A stretch of 64,000 nucleotides of DNA, taken from NCBI RefSeq assembly GCF_023015965.1, contig NZ_JALKAN010000002.1, positions 1,075,334-1,139,333 of the forward strand, given 5' to 3'. The notes below the pieces were generated by a model that saw only the letters and a program-made list of their open reading frames with translations, ran no database searches and had not been told where the DNA came from. Positions 27,935-37,610 of this stretch are shown in pieces; position 1 is the first letter of the stretch; each line of letters begins with the position of its first letter. The position numbers and the translations under genes are program-made. This DNA is from Allomuricauda sp. F6463D (GTDB lineage: Bacteria; Bacteroidota; Bacteroidia; Flavobacteriales; Flavobacteriaceae).

Positions 27935-29650
27935 TCAATCAACGAATCCTTCAGGGTTAGTGTCCCAGAAAACTGGAGTACTTGGAGCACTTTTCTGCAT
28001 AATGTTTGTGTTGCTGTCTGCAGCAGTTTGCGAATACCACATAGATCTAAGGAACGTTCCTGGATCGGGGGTGGTAAAGGCAGGGGTGAGATTATCTGGC
28101 TGACCCGTTCTTCTGTAGGTGTTATAAGCCTCTATTCCGTTGCACCATAATGCTATGAAGTACTGTTCAACAATAATGCGAAGTTTGTCGGTATCGTCTC
28201 CAGCATCGTAATTGGACAATATATCGGAAACATGATCATCTATTGCCGTGGAGGTGGCCTCATAACCTGTGCCATTTGCTAATTGAGCCCCAAAATTTAC
28301 CACGGTGTTTATCGATTGTCTGATTCCTGTTTCAAAATAGTCCCTAGCATTACCTGTTGTGTTTAAAGTAAGTGCTGCTTCCGCCAACATAAAATAGGTA
28401 TAGGAAGACATTAAGATGGGAGAAATTCCCGCTCCTGCCAGTCCTTCACTCACAGCTCCTGAGCCAGATACATTTCTAAAAGAGTTGTCATCAAAAGGTC
28501 CCCCGACTGGATAGGTGCCGTGTAATGTTCTAAAGGCATCATCTGGTGGGATACCGTCATCGTCCAAATGGTTTCTTCCCCAATATCCACTTAAACCATT
28601 GGTTGCCGGCACCAGACAATAAGGTTCCGAGGAATCCCACCAACTGGGTAGCGATATCTCGGTGACACATTCTTTGGTAACTACATCAGCACCAGAAAAG
28701 TCTACTTGTTGTCGATAAAAATAGTACCGTATTCTAGGGTCTGGTTCACTGTACTGATTGGCCATCAGATTCATATAATAGTTGGAGGTGTAAAAGTCCG
28801 AACTTGGTCCTGCACCATCATAATTGGCATCAAAATAGGGATGTCTACTATCTGGAGAGGCATTATTGGTACCCCACTGAAAGAAAAAGTCGTCGGAAGG
28901 GTCTAAAATCAATTGGTTTCCACTAATCAACTCGTTGATACGTGCGGTGGAAACCGATGCTCCAAAACCATCGGCATTGGCCACACGGGTTTGTAAGTAT
29001 AGTTTTAACCGCATAGTACTGGCCACTTTTTTCCATTGACCCTCATTGCCGTTATAAAAAAGATCGTTTAAAGGCAATACCGTTTCATTTTTATTTAAAT
29101 TGTCAATGGCATCTATCAAAAGTTGATCTGCCGCCTGGTAAATGGAGGCTCCTGAATCCACTGAGGGGTTGAGTATGCCTTCGCCCCCTGAAACTGCTTC
29201 GGAATATGGTACATCTCCGAAGAAATCTACCATGGACATCATGATATATGCTTCTAGAATTTGCCCGATTGCAATATGGGTATATTGACCCGCTTCTTGT
29301 GCCAATGGGTTCATTGTACGAATGTCGATTAATGCTCTTGCGTATACATTGTCCCACACCCTGTCAAAATTGTCCGGATCATAGTTCTCCCTGTATGTCG
29401 GTCCAAAACCGTGTTGCATTCTTACGGGCTCCATTCCAAATTGGCTGAGACCATTTTCGTTTCTTCCTTCCTCGCCGGAATGGATTTGGGCAGTCATGAG
29501 TTGTATTTGATTTAAAAAGAAATCAACACTTGCCTGCGACGGGTTTAAGGCATTTGGACTCTCCACCACATCCAAGGAAGTGGTCTCACAGCCCAACATA
29601 ACTGTCAGTGCAGCGATTACGAGACTGAGTATATTTGATATTTTTTTCAT
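27935..29650 (-). CDS. SusD/RagB-like outer-membrane lipoprotein (SusD-like 2 type)
   Basis: SusD proteins are helical surface lipoproteins that sit as a lid on a SusC barrel and bind the nutrient. This 571-residue copy has a lipobox ending MLGC (residues 17-20). It then shows the SusD-like 2 signature: PNALNPSQASVDFFLNQIQ, IGQILEAYIMMSMVDFFGDVPYSEA and LMSSYTYFMLAEAALTLNTTGNARDYFETGIRQSI. It lies 30 bases after the SusC gene. The ligand cannot be deduced; no glycoside hydrolase, sulfatase or protease gene is near to suggest one. Confidence 0.93.
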   Translation of the reverse strand: MKKISNILSLVIAALTVMLGCETTSLDVVESPNALNPSQASVDFFLNQIQLMTAQIHSGEEGRNENGLSQFGMEPVRMQHGFGPTYRENYDPDNFDRVWDNVYARALIDIRTMNPLAQEAGQYTHIAIGQILEAYIMMSMVDFFGDVPYSEAVSGGEGILNPSVDSGASIYQAADQLLIDAIDNLNKNETVLPLNDLFYNGNEGQWKKVASTMRLKLYLQTRVANADGFGASVSTARINELISGNQLILDPSDDFFFQWGTNNASPDSRHPYFDANYDGAGPSSDFYTSNYYMNLMANQYSEPDPRIRYYFYRQQVDFSGADVVTKECVTEISLPSWWDSSEPYCLVPATNGLSGYWGRNHLDDDGIPPDDAFRTLHGTYPVGGPFDDNSFRNVSGSGAVSEGLAGAGISPILMSSYTYFMLAEAALTLNTTGNARDYFETGIRQSINTVVNFGAQLANGTGYEATSTAIDDHVSDILSNYDAGDDTDKLRIIVEQYFIALWCNGIEAYNTYRRTGQPDNLTPAFTTPDPGTFLRSMWYSQTAADSNTNIMQKSAPSTPVFWDTNPEGFVD

Positions 29651-29680
29651 AATATATTTTTTGATTCTAATTAGCTGCTA

Positions 29681-32600
29681 TTAAAATGATGCTCTTACGG
29701 TAAGACCATATCTTCTTGTTGATGGTCCTGTAAAGAAATCGATACCCTGTCCGTTACCTACACCTGTACTCGAAGAGTTGGTATCGTAGCGAACATCGTC
29801 TGGAAAGTTTACCGCTTTGTACCATAAATTGGAACCAGAAAGTGTCAAGGACAAGCTGCCAAATGGTGTTTTGTCCAACATTTTCTTTGGAATGGAATAT
29901 CCAAGCGAAGCTTCTTGCAACCTAATGGTGGTGCCATCAAAAATATTTACCTCGTTTATGCCGCCAGCAAAGAATGTGTTGAATCCAAACTCTGTGGCCG
30001 TAATGGCTACGTTGTTGGGTGTGCCATCGGCTAAAACTCCGGGTAAAATATAGTTGGATTCCCTATGGATCGGTTGGTCTGGAGCTACAACACCGCGACC
30101 GATAAGACCTGCAGTTGTTACCGAATACACATCACCACCATGGCGGTATTGTAAGTTGGCTGATAGGGTAAAGTTTTTAAATGTTATTGTTGGAATCAAG
30201 GCTGTGGTCCAATCCGGATTGGGATCCCCTATCTCCGTAATATTATTATCCACCAAGTACCTGCCATTACTTCCTACCACCTTGTTACCGTTGTCGTCCC
30301 TTTGGATGGTGCTTCCGAGCAGCACTCCGAACGGCCTGCCTTCCACAGCATAGTTGGCTGCTTCCCCAGCTACCGCAAAAGTCAATAGAATGTTATTGGT
30401 GCCTTCGGCCAAATCGGTCACAATGGTTTCACTTGTCGTAAAATTGCCGGCTAGGTTAAACCCTATTCCCGCATCACTTTCTCTGAAAAGGTTAAAATCA
30501 TAATCCACTTCAACCCCTTTGGTCTCTACTTCGCCAATATTAACAAAGGTAGATCGGAAGCCTGTTGAGCTATCCAAGGTACGGTTGGTAATAAGATCTG
30601 TAGTGGATTTTTGGTACAAACTCACATTAAAATTGAGCCTATTGAAGAGCCTGGTGTCCAATCCAATTTCCAACTCTTGCACTCTTTCAGGGGATAGATC
30701 GCGGTTACCGAGCACATCCGAAACTGTATTCCCAGAAATCACATTGCCACTTTGATTAACAAAGGTTCTAGATCCCAAGGAAAGCACATCCCTAGTATTA
30801 AACGGCGTAGGAAAACCTGCAGAGGATCCATAACCTAATCTAAGTTTGGCGTAGTTGAGTACATTACCTTGTATTACAGGAAATGCGGTTGTAGGGATAA
30901 ATGATAGGCTTGCACCTGGATAGAACAATGAATTGTTCTCTCTTTCCAATGTGGAGGACCAATCGTTTCTTCCTACTACATTGATATAGACCAGATCTTT
31001 ATAGGATAAGGTTGCATCTAGATAAACACCCACCAAGTTTTCCTCAAAATTCTGATTTAAATTAAATCCGGAAAAAGAGTTAACGGATGATGGCGTTGTG
31101 AAGTTGAAGTGTTCAAGTACTCCAAAAACCAATTGTCCTTGACTTTCTATACCATCTTGCGCAAAGGTATCCCTGCGACTATTGGCACCAAAAGTTGCAG
31201 TGAGATTTAAATCATCGGAAATACTTTTTTCTGCACTCAATATTAAATCATGGTTCCAAATGGAATTTCTTACCGAGGTAGTTCTTAGTATGCCCAAGGT
31301 AGGGCCATCAACACCGCCTTTATTTTGGCCATAAAAATTTAACTCAGTGTATGTATCCAATCCTACCCGGTATGTTAAGTTCATCCAATCGTTTATAGCA
31401 TAGCTTATGGATGCATTCCCGGTAAAACGATCTGTTTCTTGACCAGTTCTGGAATTGGCCACGGTCCAGTATGGATTTTGGATATCGTTTCCTGAGCGAT
31501 AGTATAAGCTTCTACCATCTGCTGCTTGATAAGGAATATTTGTTAAATCGACATTCCGTGGGGTGTAAAGAACATCTCCGAATATGGCCGAACCATTAAA
31601 AGCAGCTCCACTACCTGTACTAACCGCATTAGGAGGGGATTTATACCCTGTTCTTGCAAAATTGAACACACCCGATACCGTAAAGTTGTTGGATAATTTG
31701 GCATTTCCACCCAAACTAAAGTTGTTGCGCAGTAACCTGTTTCCTGGTGTAACACCAATATCTTCGGTACGGCCATAGTTGGCATTGAAATTTACGTTTT
31801 CAGACCCGCCACGTACATTAACAGATGTACTGTATACATACCCTGTTCTAAAAAATTCTTCTATACCATTATAAGGTTTGTAAGGATACTCGAAATTTAA
31901 AAGATCTTCATATCCGACTATCAAAGTGGGGTCTGCAATATAGTTGAACGGATGTTGGGTAAGCGCTACGCCATTAGGACCGGTCCGTATGTATTGCGCT
32001 GCTGTGGCTATGCCATCATCATCAGTTCGGTCAAAACGTGGTCCCCAGTTACTAAAGAAAAACCCGAAACCTTGGTGGAACCCACTTCCATAATTATCCT
32101 GAAAATTTGGAAGTACAGCATTGGACATAAATACCGATTGGGTAACGGAGACTTCCGTTTTAGATGGGGCATCACCGGTTGCGGCCCCTTTTGTGGTTAT
32201 AAGAATTACACCGTTTCTACCACGGTTACCGTAAAGTACAGTTGCACTTAACCCCTTTAATACACTTACACTTTCTATGTTGTTGGGGTCAAGATCCAAG
32301 AATCGACTTGATTCTGTATTCCCATCCAAAAAGTTGGTCTGTGCATTTGTTCCAGAATCAAAAGGAATACCGTCCACGATAAAGAGTGGTTGATTGGATT
32401 GAGTGGCCGAAGAGTACCCGCGAATAATGATGTTGGTACCTGATCCTGACATCCCGTTGTTAGAGGTAATATTTACCCCAGCAACCTTTCCGTTCAAAAC
32501 GCGGGCAACATCCGCTTCAGGTCTGGCTTCTACTTTATCGGATTCAACGGTGGTAACGGAGTATCCTAAAGACCGTTTTTCCCTGACAATACCTTGCGCG

Positions 32601-32923
32601 GTTACCACTACTTCTTCCAATTGTGATGCATCTTCCTGCATTTGTACATTGATTGTGTTCGCTGTACCAACACTCCTTTCCAGTGTTCTTTGACCCAAAT
32701 AAGAAAATACGAGAATATCAACTTCGCTTGCTTCGAGGGTGTAATTGCCATCAAAATCCGATTGTGTACCCCGTACGGTGCCCTTAACAATAATGTTAAC
32801 ACCGGGTAAGGGTACCCCGTCTTGGTCGGTGACCGTTCCGGTAACCGTTTTTTCTTGGGCATGGGCAAATGCTATTGATAGGCACATTGCCAGCAGCGCT
32901 CCAAACAGTTTCTTTACTTTCAT
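29681..32923 (-). CDS. SusC/RagA family TonB-linked outer-membrane protein
   Basis: This 1080-residue TonB-dependent transporter imports nutrients captured by its SusD partner. A signal peptide (about 1-22, AHAQ) precedes a carboxypeptidase-regulatory-like domain (TVTGTVTDQDGVPLPGVNIIVKG, 25-105). A short TonB-box region with LEEVVVTAQG follows, then a plug (to about 250, with GYSSATQSNQPLFIVDGIP and GRNGVILITTKG) and a 22-strand barrel ending in RRYGLTVRASF. The C-terminal Phe fits barrel insertion. It is the first gene of the operon; a palindrome overlaps its probable promoter. Confidence 0.96.
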   Translation of the reverse strand: MKVKKLFGALLAMCLSIAFAHAQEKTVTGTVTDQDGVPLPGVNIIVKGTVRGTQSDFDGNYTLEASEVDILVFSYLGQRTLERSVGTANTINVQMQEDASQLEEVVVTAQGIVREKRSLGYSVTTVESDKVEARPEADVARVLNGKVAGVNITSNNGMSGSGTNIIIRGYSSATQSNQPLFIVDGIPFDSGTNAQTNFLDGNTESSRFLDLDPNNIESVSVLKGLSATVLYGNRGRNGVILITTKGAATGDAPSKTEVSVTQSVFMSNAVLPNFQDNYGSGFHQGFGFFFSNWGPRFDRTDDDGIATAAQYIRTGPNGVALTQHPFNYIADPTLIVGYEDLLNFEYPYKPYNGIEEFFRTGYVYSTSVNVRGGSENVNFNANYGRTEDIGVTPGNRLLRNNFSLGGNAKLSNNFTVSGVFNFARTGYKSPPNAVSTGSGAAFNGSAIFGDVLYTPRNVDLTNIPYQAADGRSLYYRSGNDIQNPYWTVANSRTGQETDRFTGNASISYAINDWMNLTYRVGLDTYTELNFYGQNKGGVDGPTLGILRTTSVRNSIWNHDLILSAEKSISDDLNLTATFGANSRRDTFAQDGIESQGQLVFGVLEHFNFTTPSSVNSFSGFNLNQNFEENLVGVYLDATLSYKDLVYINVVGRNDWSSTLERENNSLFYPGASLSFIPTTAFPVIQGNVLNYAKLRLGYGSSAGFPTPFNTRDVLSLGSRTFVNQSGNVISGNTVSDVLGNRDLSPERVQELEIGLDTRLFNRLNFNVSLYQKSTTDLITNRTLDSSTGFRSTFVNIGEVETKGVEVDYDFNLFRESDAGIGFNLAGNFTTSETIVTDLAEGTNNILLTFAVAGEAANYAVEGRPFGVLLGSTIQRDDNGNKVVGSNGRYLVDNNITEIGDPNPDWTTALIPTITFKNFTLSANLQYRHGGDVYSVTTAGLIGRGVVAPDQPIHRESNYILPGVLADGTPNNVAITATEFGFNTFFAGGINEVNIFDGTTIRLQEASLGYSIPKKMLDKTPFGSLSLTLSGSNLWYKAVNFPDDVRYDTNSSSTGVGNGQGIDFFTGPSTRRYGLTVRASF

Positions 32924-33009
32924 ACGAATAAAGTTTTGTTAGTAATTTGAAATGAGTTAGTGCAACTGAGAAAGGTGGGCGATGCTAGGAATATGATAGC
33001 TAATTCAAA

Positions 33010-33050
33010 TAATACTTCTGGGAAGTAAACAAAACTCAATGGATTTTGTT
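33010..33050 (-). promoter_or_regulatory. candidate susC-type promoter with overlapping palindromic operator
   Basis: About 90 bases before the SusC start a perfect palindrome TACTTC-CCA-GAAGTA (33013-33027, minus-strand reading) sits directly against a TA-N3-TTTG -7-like element (down to 33007). TTTTG and TTG triplets lie further upstream at -33-like distances. A regulator bound here would cover the promoter. The two AraC genes just upstream are the obvious candidates, but this is inference. Confidence 0.4.
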
Positions 33051-33215
33051 TTTTTGAAGTAAGGCCTCTCACCGCCCTACCTTTACAATTGCATAACAAA
33101 TCAACCTAAAACTGTTATGGATTGGGTACTTTTTAAACGGCTAGAACCCTAAAAACAAGAAAGCCCATGGGGAAGTACTCTTTTTAACAGATTAAGATTA
33201 ATTTAATAACAGGCC

Positions 33216-33245
33216 AAAAAAACCTCTTGAGCAACAAGAGGTTTT
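33216..33245 (-). terminator. terminator after the short AraC gene
   Basis: AAAACCTCTTG (33219-33229) pairs perfectly with CAAGAGGTTTT (33235-33245) and a T-run follows on the minus strand (complement of 33216-33222). It lies 30 bases after the stop of the short AraC gene and separates it from the SusC promoter region. Confidence 0.85.
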
Positions 33246-33275
33246 AGGGAATTGTTCTAACAGGTATAAGTGTAG

Positions 33276-33755
33276 TTATGCCATTTGAATTTCATTTTGG
33301 GGAACTTTCAAGGTGGCTGCCGTTCTGTAACCGTTGGGACTAAACCCGGTAAGTTTTTTAAAGGCACAGTAAAAGCTGTTCTTACTGTTAAAGCCTACTT
33401 CGTACATAATGGCCTTTACACTCAATGAAGGATCGGAAACCAATAAATATTTTGCCTCTTCAATTCTATAATCGTTTAAACAAGAATAAAAGTTTTTTGC
33501 GAAATACGTATTGATTACTTGGGACACTTTGTACCTGTTCTCTTGGATATGTTCCGATAGATCATCAAGACTAATTGTGTTGTTCCTATAAATCCTGTCT
33601 TCCTCAAAAGCTATTTGGATTTTCACCCGAATGGCATTGGCTTCCGATTCTGTTAGCCCGGACTTTCTGTACTTTTCATGACTGTTTAATGGGAAAGTTG
33701 TCCGTTTCTCTTGCCCACTGTACATAAAGATGATGTGCTTTAGTAGCCGTTTCAT
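33276..33755 (-). CDS. short AraC-family DNA-binding protein
   Basis: The 159-residue product consists almost only of an AraC-type double helix-turn-helix (about 45-145), with ISLDDLSEHIQENRYKVSQVINTYF as first and LSVKAIMYEVGFNSKNSFYCAFKKLTGFSPNGYR as second motif. The 25 residues before it have no known domain. It aligns with the C-terminal third of the neighbouring 506-residue regulator from KYRKSGLT onward, but lacks the TPR and membrane parts. I infer a truncated paralogue that kept the DNA-binding domain. It probably regulates the adjacent SusCD operon. Confidence 0.88.
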   Translation of the reverse strand: MKRLLKHIIFMYSGQEKRTTFPLNSHEKYRKSGLTESEANAIRVKIQIAFEEDRIYRNNTISLDDLSEHIQENRYKVSQVINTYFAKNFYSCLNDYRIEEAKYLLVSDPSLSVKAIMYEVGFNSKNSFYCAFKKLTGFSPNGYRTAATLKVPQNEIQMA

Positions 33756-33830
33756 ATTGATTGATGATTTTTGATTGATGACTACTAGTTAGCTATTAAA
33801 CCACTGATTTTCGGTGTTCCCGATAAGAAT

Positions 33831-35351
33831 TTACCCTTGTTTTATATGATAAAGGTATTCGCTGGGTGTAAGCTGGGTATCTTTTTTGAAAGCTTTGTTG
33901 AAAGAAACTTTGTTATTGTAGCCCACTTCGTAAGCGATATCTATAATATTTAGTTCACTTTTTTTCTCAAGCAATTCTTTTGCTTCCTGAATACGGTAAG
34001 AATTCACAAATTCACGAAAGCTCATATTGAAATGCTCATTGATGAGCTGCGATGCATTATGTCGGGTAGTGTCGAGTTTTTTGGCTACCATGTCAAGATT
34101 TATTTCGCAGTTTCGATATAATTTCTCATTCTGAAAAAGATCTTTAAGATTTTCCTTTAGTTCTTCGGATAAACTATCTGTCAAACCGGATTTTACATAT
34201 TTTGGAAATAACCGATTGGTATAGGAGTACAGTCCGCTAAAGACATCTGGTTGTACATTGGCAGCATATCCGATATAGAGCACCATGGTGCTCATCAAAA
34301 TTATTGGGGAATGGTATAGGGTGCCGCTGTTTACCCCAGCAATAATATATACGCCATAAACTATATAGACCAAAACATAACCTACATGAATCAAGTAAAT
34401 GTTTTTTTGCCAAGTTCTAGTTTTTTTACTCAAACCTGTTTTGTTTTTAGTGATAAGCAAATGGACAAAAAAGGCATATACACCCAAAGAAATGGCTTTA
34501 AGAGCTACCAATAAAACTAGTTTGGTGGAGTCGCCAGGATTTAAACCCTCTTCCAATCGTTGTAACATTTGAATGATTTTTTGAGAACCGGAGAAACCAT
34601 AAACGGTAAAAATGAGATAGGTAGTTAGCGCTACGGTGGGTAAAAAATGCAATAAATCCTTTTTGCCCAAGTCGCTAGATTTGGAAACTCTTTTAAAATA
34701 AAGAAAAAGTAGAGGTCCATATAATAAAGAAGACCAAGTGGACATTAGATAAGTGTGTGGAAACTCAAACACATAATTTGTTTGGTTTACACAGATGTTC
34801 AAAATAAACAAGGAGTGTATGAAAACGAAAGTAGCAATAAGGACTCTAGCTTGGTTATCTATTTTTTTATTGATCAACAATCCAAAAGTGATATAAAGAC
34901 CTATCAGTGAGACAAAAAAATAAAATATTGACCAAATTGTGAATTTCGGCAGTACAGTTCCTGAAAGTGTAGCAAAATCCGATTCATGTCTAATATTGTC
35001 AAAATCTTCATGCAATAGAAAAGTGGGATGGAAGTCTATTTTTAAATAATCGTAGATGTATGAAATGGACTCTGTTGGTTTATCCAATGCCGCTTGACTT
35101 AGTGCCAACTTTTTTAAAATATGTGTTTTTTGCTGTATATCCTTAACCTCAAGGTTCTTTTGATACAAGGGTACAGCTTCCTCAAAACGATGGATATTAA
35201 AATAATAATCTGCCCATTCCAAAGAATCTTTAAAAATTTCGGCAGGTGTTATAGGTAATTCATCATAACTGCTATTCACAGTTATGCCATAGGCAAACAT
35301 AATGTTTAGCCATAAAGGAAGTAAGACAATATAATGGGTAGATTGTCTCAT
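33831..35351 (-). CDS. membrane-bound AraC-family regulator
   Basis: The 506-residue product starts with a signal-anchor segment (about 6-24), then a TPR-like periplasmic part (about 38-120), then seven or so membrane helices (about 133-375). A cytoplasmic AraC domain at 395-503 carries INLDMVAKKLDTTRHNASQLINEHF and LNIIDIAYEVGYNNKVSFNKAFKKDTQLTPSEY. This layout is common in Bacteroidetes, where such proteins are thought to sense signals at the membrane. It precedes the short AraC gene by 75 bases, and both have the same ATTGATTGATGAT leader next to the start. Confidence 0.9.
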   Translation of the reverse strand: MRQSTHYIVLLPLWLNIMFAYGITVNSSYDELPITPAEIFKDSLEWADYYFNIHRFEEAVPLYQKNLEVKDIQQKTHILKKLALSQAALDKPTESISYIYDYLKIDFHPTFLLHEDFDNIRHESDFATLSGTVLPKFTIWSIFYFFVSLIGLYITFGLLINKKIDNQARVLIATFVFIHSLFILNICVNQTNYVFEFPHTYLMSTWSSLLYGPLLFLYFKRVSKSSDLGKKDLLHFLPTVALTTYLIFTVYGFSGSQKIIQMLQRLEEGLNPGDSTKLVLLVALKAISLGVYAFFVHLLITKNKTGLSKKTRTWQKNIYLIHVGYVLVYIVYGVYIIAGVNSGTLYHSPIILMSTMVLYIGYAANVQPDVFSGLYSYTNRLFPKYVKSGLTDSLSEELKENLKDLFQNEKLYRNCEINLDMVAKKLDTTRHNASQLINEHFNMSFREFVNSYRIQEAKELLEKKSELNIIDIAYEVGYNNKVSFNKAFKKDTQLTPSEYLYHIKQG

Positions 35352-35508
35352 TATTGATTGATGATGAATTAGTTAATAACAATTTAAGAAAATAAGCCCT
35401 TATTATTGTTAAGAAACTATTAAAGTAGGTAAGCCCCGATAAAAGTTTACTACACCATAGGTGTTGGTTTCAGGTATGGTGGGATGTTTTTTTTAAATTT
35501 TAATATCG

Positions 35509-35742
35509 TTAATAAAGTTTGTCCAGTATTTTCCGTGTTCTTGCTAAGGGTGCAGTATCACGAATAATCAACCATATGGATATATTTATTCTAATATTTT
35601 GAAGTCCAATCATAATCACTGACTCTCTTGGGGCTGCGGCTCTACCTTTGATCTTGATAGCAACTTCTCCTCACCCTACAATCTGCTCAGCATGGCCAAT
35701 CACTCCTGAAACAGTATAGTTCTCAGAGGTAAAATAAGGTTT
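35509..35742 (-). pseudogene. possible gene relic
   Basis: The minus strand has a 77-codon frame bounded by stops with one internal TGA at 35671-35673. The reading is protein-like (SENYTVSGVIGHAEQIVG, stop, GEVAIKIKGRAAAPRESVIM, GLQNIRI) and Trp/Gly-to-stop decay would explain the break. I do not recognise the family. The rest of 35352-36023 holds no convincing gene. Confidence 0.25.
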
Positions 35743-35776
35743 CTAAAAAGCTAAAAAATATCTTTCATGGATTTAC

Positions 35777-35911
35777 TTAACTTTTGTGGGGTAGACGGAG
35801 AATACATTGTAACCACTCTTTTCCATCATTATCATAGATTTCAAAGGTTTGAACATGCCACTGAGGGTTAACCTCACTAGAAAGTAAAATGTTGCAAATA
35901 ACAGTAGTCAT
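35777..35911 (-). CDS. possible 44-residue ORF or relic
   Basis: An ATG-started frame on the minus strand encodes 44 residues including NPQWHVQTFEIYDNDGKEW, which looks like real protein. It has no recognised family, no visible promoter, and lies just upstream of the relic at 35509-35742 on the same strand. It may be another piece of a decayed region. Confidence 0.22.
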   Translation of the reverse strand: MTTVICNILLSSEVNPQWHVQTFEIYDNDGKEWLQCILRLPHKS

Positions 35912-36023
35912 TTCAACTTAAATTTATTTCAGGGCGACTAAACTTTTTATAAGTTCTATGTGATTGAAAGGCGCAGTTGAAGTGTAAGGTCATTCGAACT
36001 GGCGGGAGAAAATAGCAATAATA

Positions 36024-36055
36024 AAAAAGCCTCTCAGTTTACTGAAAGGCTTTTT
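36024..36055 (-). terminator. terminator after the initiator tRNA
   Basis: A 14-bp stem with one mismatch (36024-36037 with 36042-36055) and a four-base loop is followed by a T-run on the minus strand. It begins five bases after the tRNA 3' end. The T-run on the other side makes it potentially bidirectional. Confidence 0.85.
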
Positions 36056-36059
36056 CTAG

Positions 36060-36132
<73 letters not shown>

Positions 36133-36245
36133 ATGTGGACGGCAAATATACAACCCTTTTTATATCATTTCCAAACATAACTTAATATTCCTTTTCCACT
36201 AGCACCAATCCCGCCCAAAATCCATAAATTCGGGCTTTTTACCTT

Positions 36246-37610
36246 ATGGACGCAATCAACGATTTTATTTCTTCACTTTTGCCCTACACGGAACTGCCCA
36301 TGTTTATCCTGCTAATAGGAGGAGGGCTTTTTTTGGCTTTTTATTCCAAATTTGCTCCATTTCGCTATTTTGGGCATGCCATTGCGATAGTATCCGGTAA
36401 GTATGATGATAAAAATGCAAAGGGAGATGTAACCTCGTTTCAAGCACTATCCGCTGCTGTTGCTGCTACCGTTGGTTTGGGAAATATATCAGGAGTGGCC
36501 ATAGCCATACATGATGGCGGACCAGGTGTTGTTTTTTGGATATGGATGACCGCACTTTTGGGAATGGGAATTAAATTTTATTCCGGTAGTTTGGCCATAA
36601 TGTTCCGTGGAACAGATTCCGAGGGTCATATGCAAGGAGGTCCCATGTTCTATATAACCCAAGGAATGGGAAAATGGGCAAAACCAATGGCCATCTTTTT
36701 TAGTATTTGCGGGTTATTCGGATTTTTGGGCGTATTTACCGCCAATCAATTTACAGAAGCATTTATGGGAGTAGTGGAGCCCCAGGAGACCATATGGGTG
36801 ACCAGTGAGTATAATTGGAAGCTGGGGATTGGTTTTTTTCTGGCCATTATCACATCTATTGTAATTTTTGGCGGTCTTACTAAAATAGCAAAGGTAGCAT
36901 CCGCTATAGTGCCCTTTATGGTTGGGGTTTATCTTTTGGCCGTTATTTTTGTGATGGCTAGCCATGCAGGAGAAGTGCTTCCTGCTCTAAAATTGATTAT
37001 GGTAGAAGCTTGGAATTTCGATAGCATGGTCACCGGTGGATTTTGGGGCTTGGTAATCGTTGGAGTACGTAGAGCCATGTTTTCGAACGAAGCAGGTTTG
37101 GGGAGCGCGCCGATGTACCACGGACAATCCAAAAATGATGAACCGGCCAAAGAAGGACTTGTGGCGATGTTGGGTCCGTTTATTGATACGATTTTAGTAT
37201 GTACCTTTACAGCCGTAGTAATAATTTTGAGCGGCGCTTATTTGGAGGACAGTAGTGGAATCGTGATGACGATGTCTGCTTTTGAAACCACACTCTACGG
37301 CATAGGAGATGTATTGCTGATGGTTATTGTATCCGCATTTGCATTGTCAACCTTGTTCACTTATTCGTATTATGGCGTAAAGAGTCTTTCATTTTTGACC
37401 AACGCCAAAATTGGAAAATGGTACAATGTGTTTTTTGTGGTAATGATAGTTTTTGCCGCAATAGCATCCTTAAAATTGGTAAAAAACCTGATAGATCTAT
37501 CCTATGCATTGATGGTGATACCCAATATGATTGCTGTGTTGTATCTTTCACCAAAGGTGAACGCAGCATCCAAACAATATTTTGAAAAAAGAAAGAAAGG
37601 TGGAGCATAA
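36246..37610 (+). CDS. sodium:alanine symporter (AGCS family)
   Basis: This 454-residue inner-membrane transporter takes up alanine or glycine with Na+. It has about 11 membrane helices and the AGCS hallmarks: VTSFQALSAAVAATVGLGNISGVAIAI (about 60-86), GGPGVVFWIWMTALLGMGIKF and FSNEAGLGSAPMYH. A start ATG at 36246 gives a normal N-terminus. Its stop lies within the first codons of era, so the two genes overlap slightly. Confidence 0.93.
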   Translation: MDAINDFISSLLPYTELPMFILLIGGGLFLAFYSKFAPFRYFGHAIAIVSGKYDDKNAKGDVTSFQALSAAVAATVGLGNISGVAIAIHDGGPGVVFWIWMTALLGMGIKFYSGSLAIMFRGTDSEGHMQGGPMFYITQGMGKWAKPMAIFFSICGLFGFLGVFTANQFTEAFMGVVEPQETIWVTSEYNWKLGIGFFLAIITSIVIFGGLTKIAKVASAIVPFMVGVYLLAVIFVMASHAGEVLPALKLIMVEAWNFDSMVTGGFWGLVIVGVRRAMFSNEAGLGSAPMYHGQSKNDEPAKEGLVAMLGPFIDTILVCTFTAVVIILSGAYLEDSSGIVMTMSAFETTLYGIGDVLLMVIVSAFALSTLFTYSYYGVKSLSFLTNAKIGKWYNVFFVVMIVFAAIASLKLVKNLIDLSYALMVIPNMIAVLYLSPKVNAASKQYFEKRKKGGA

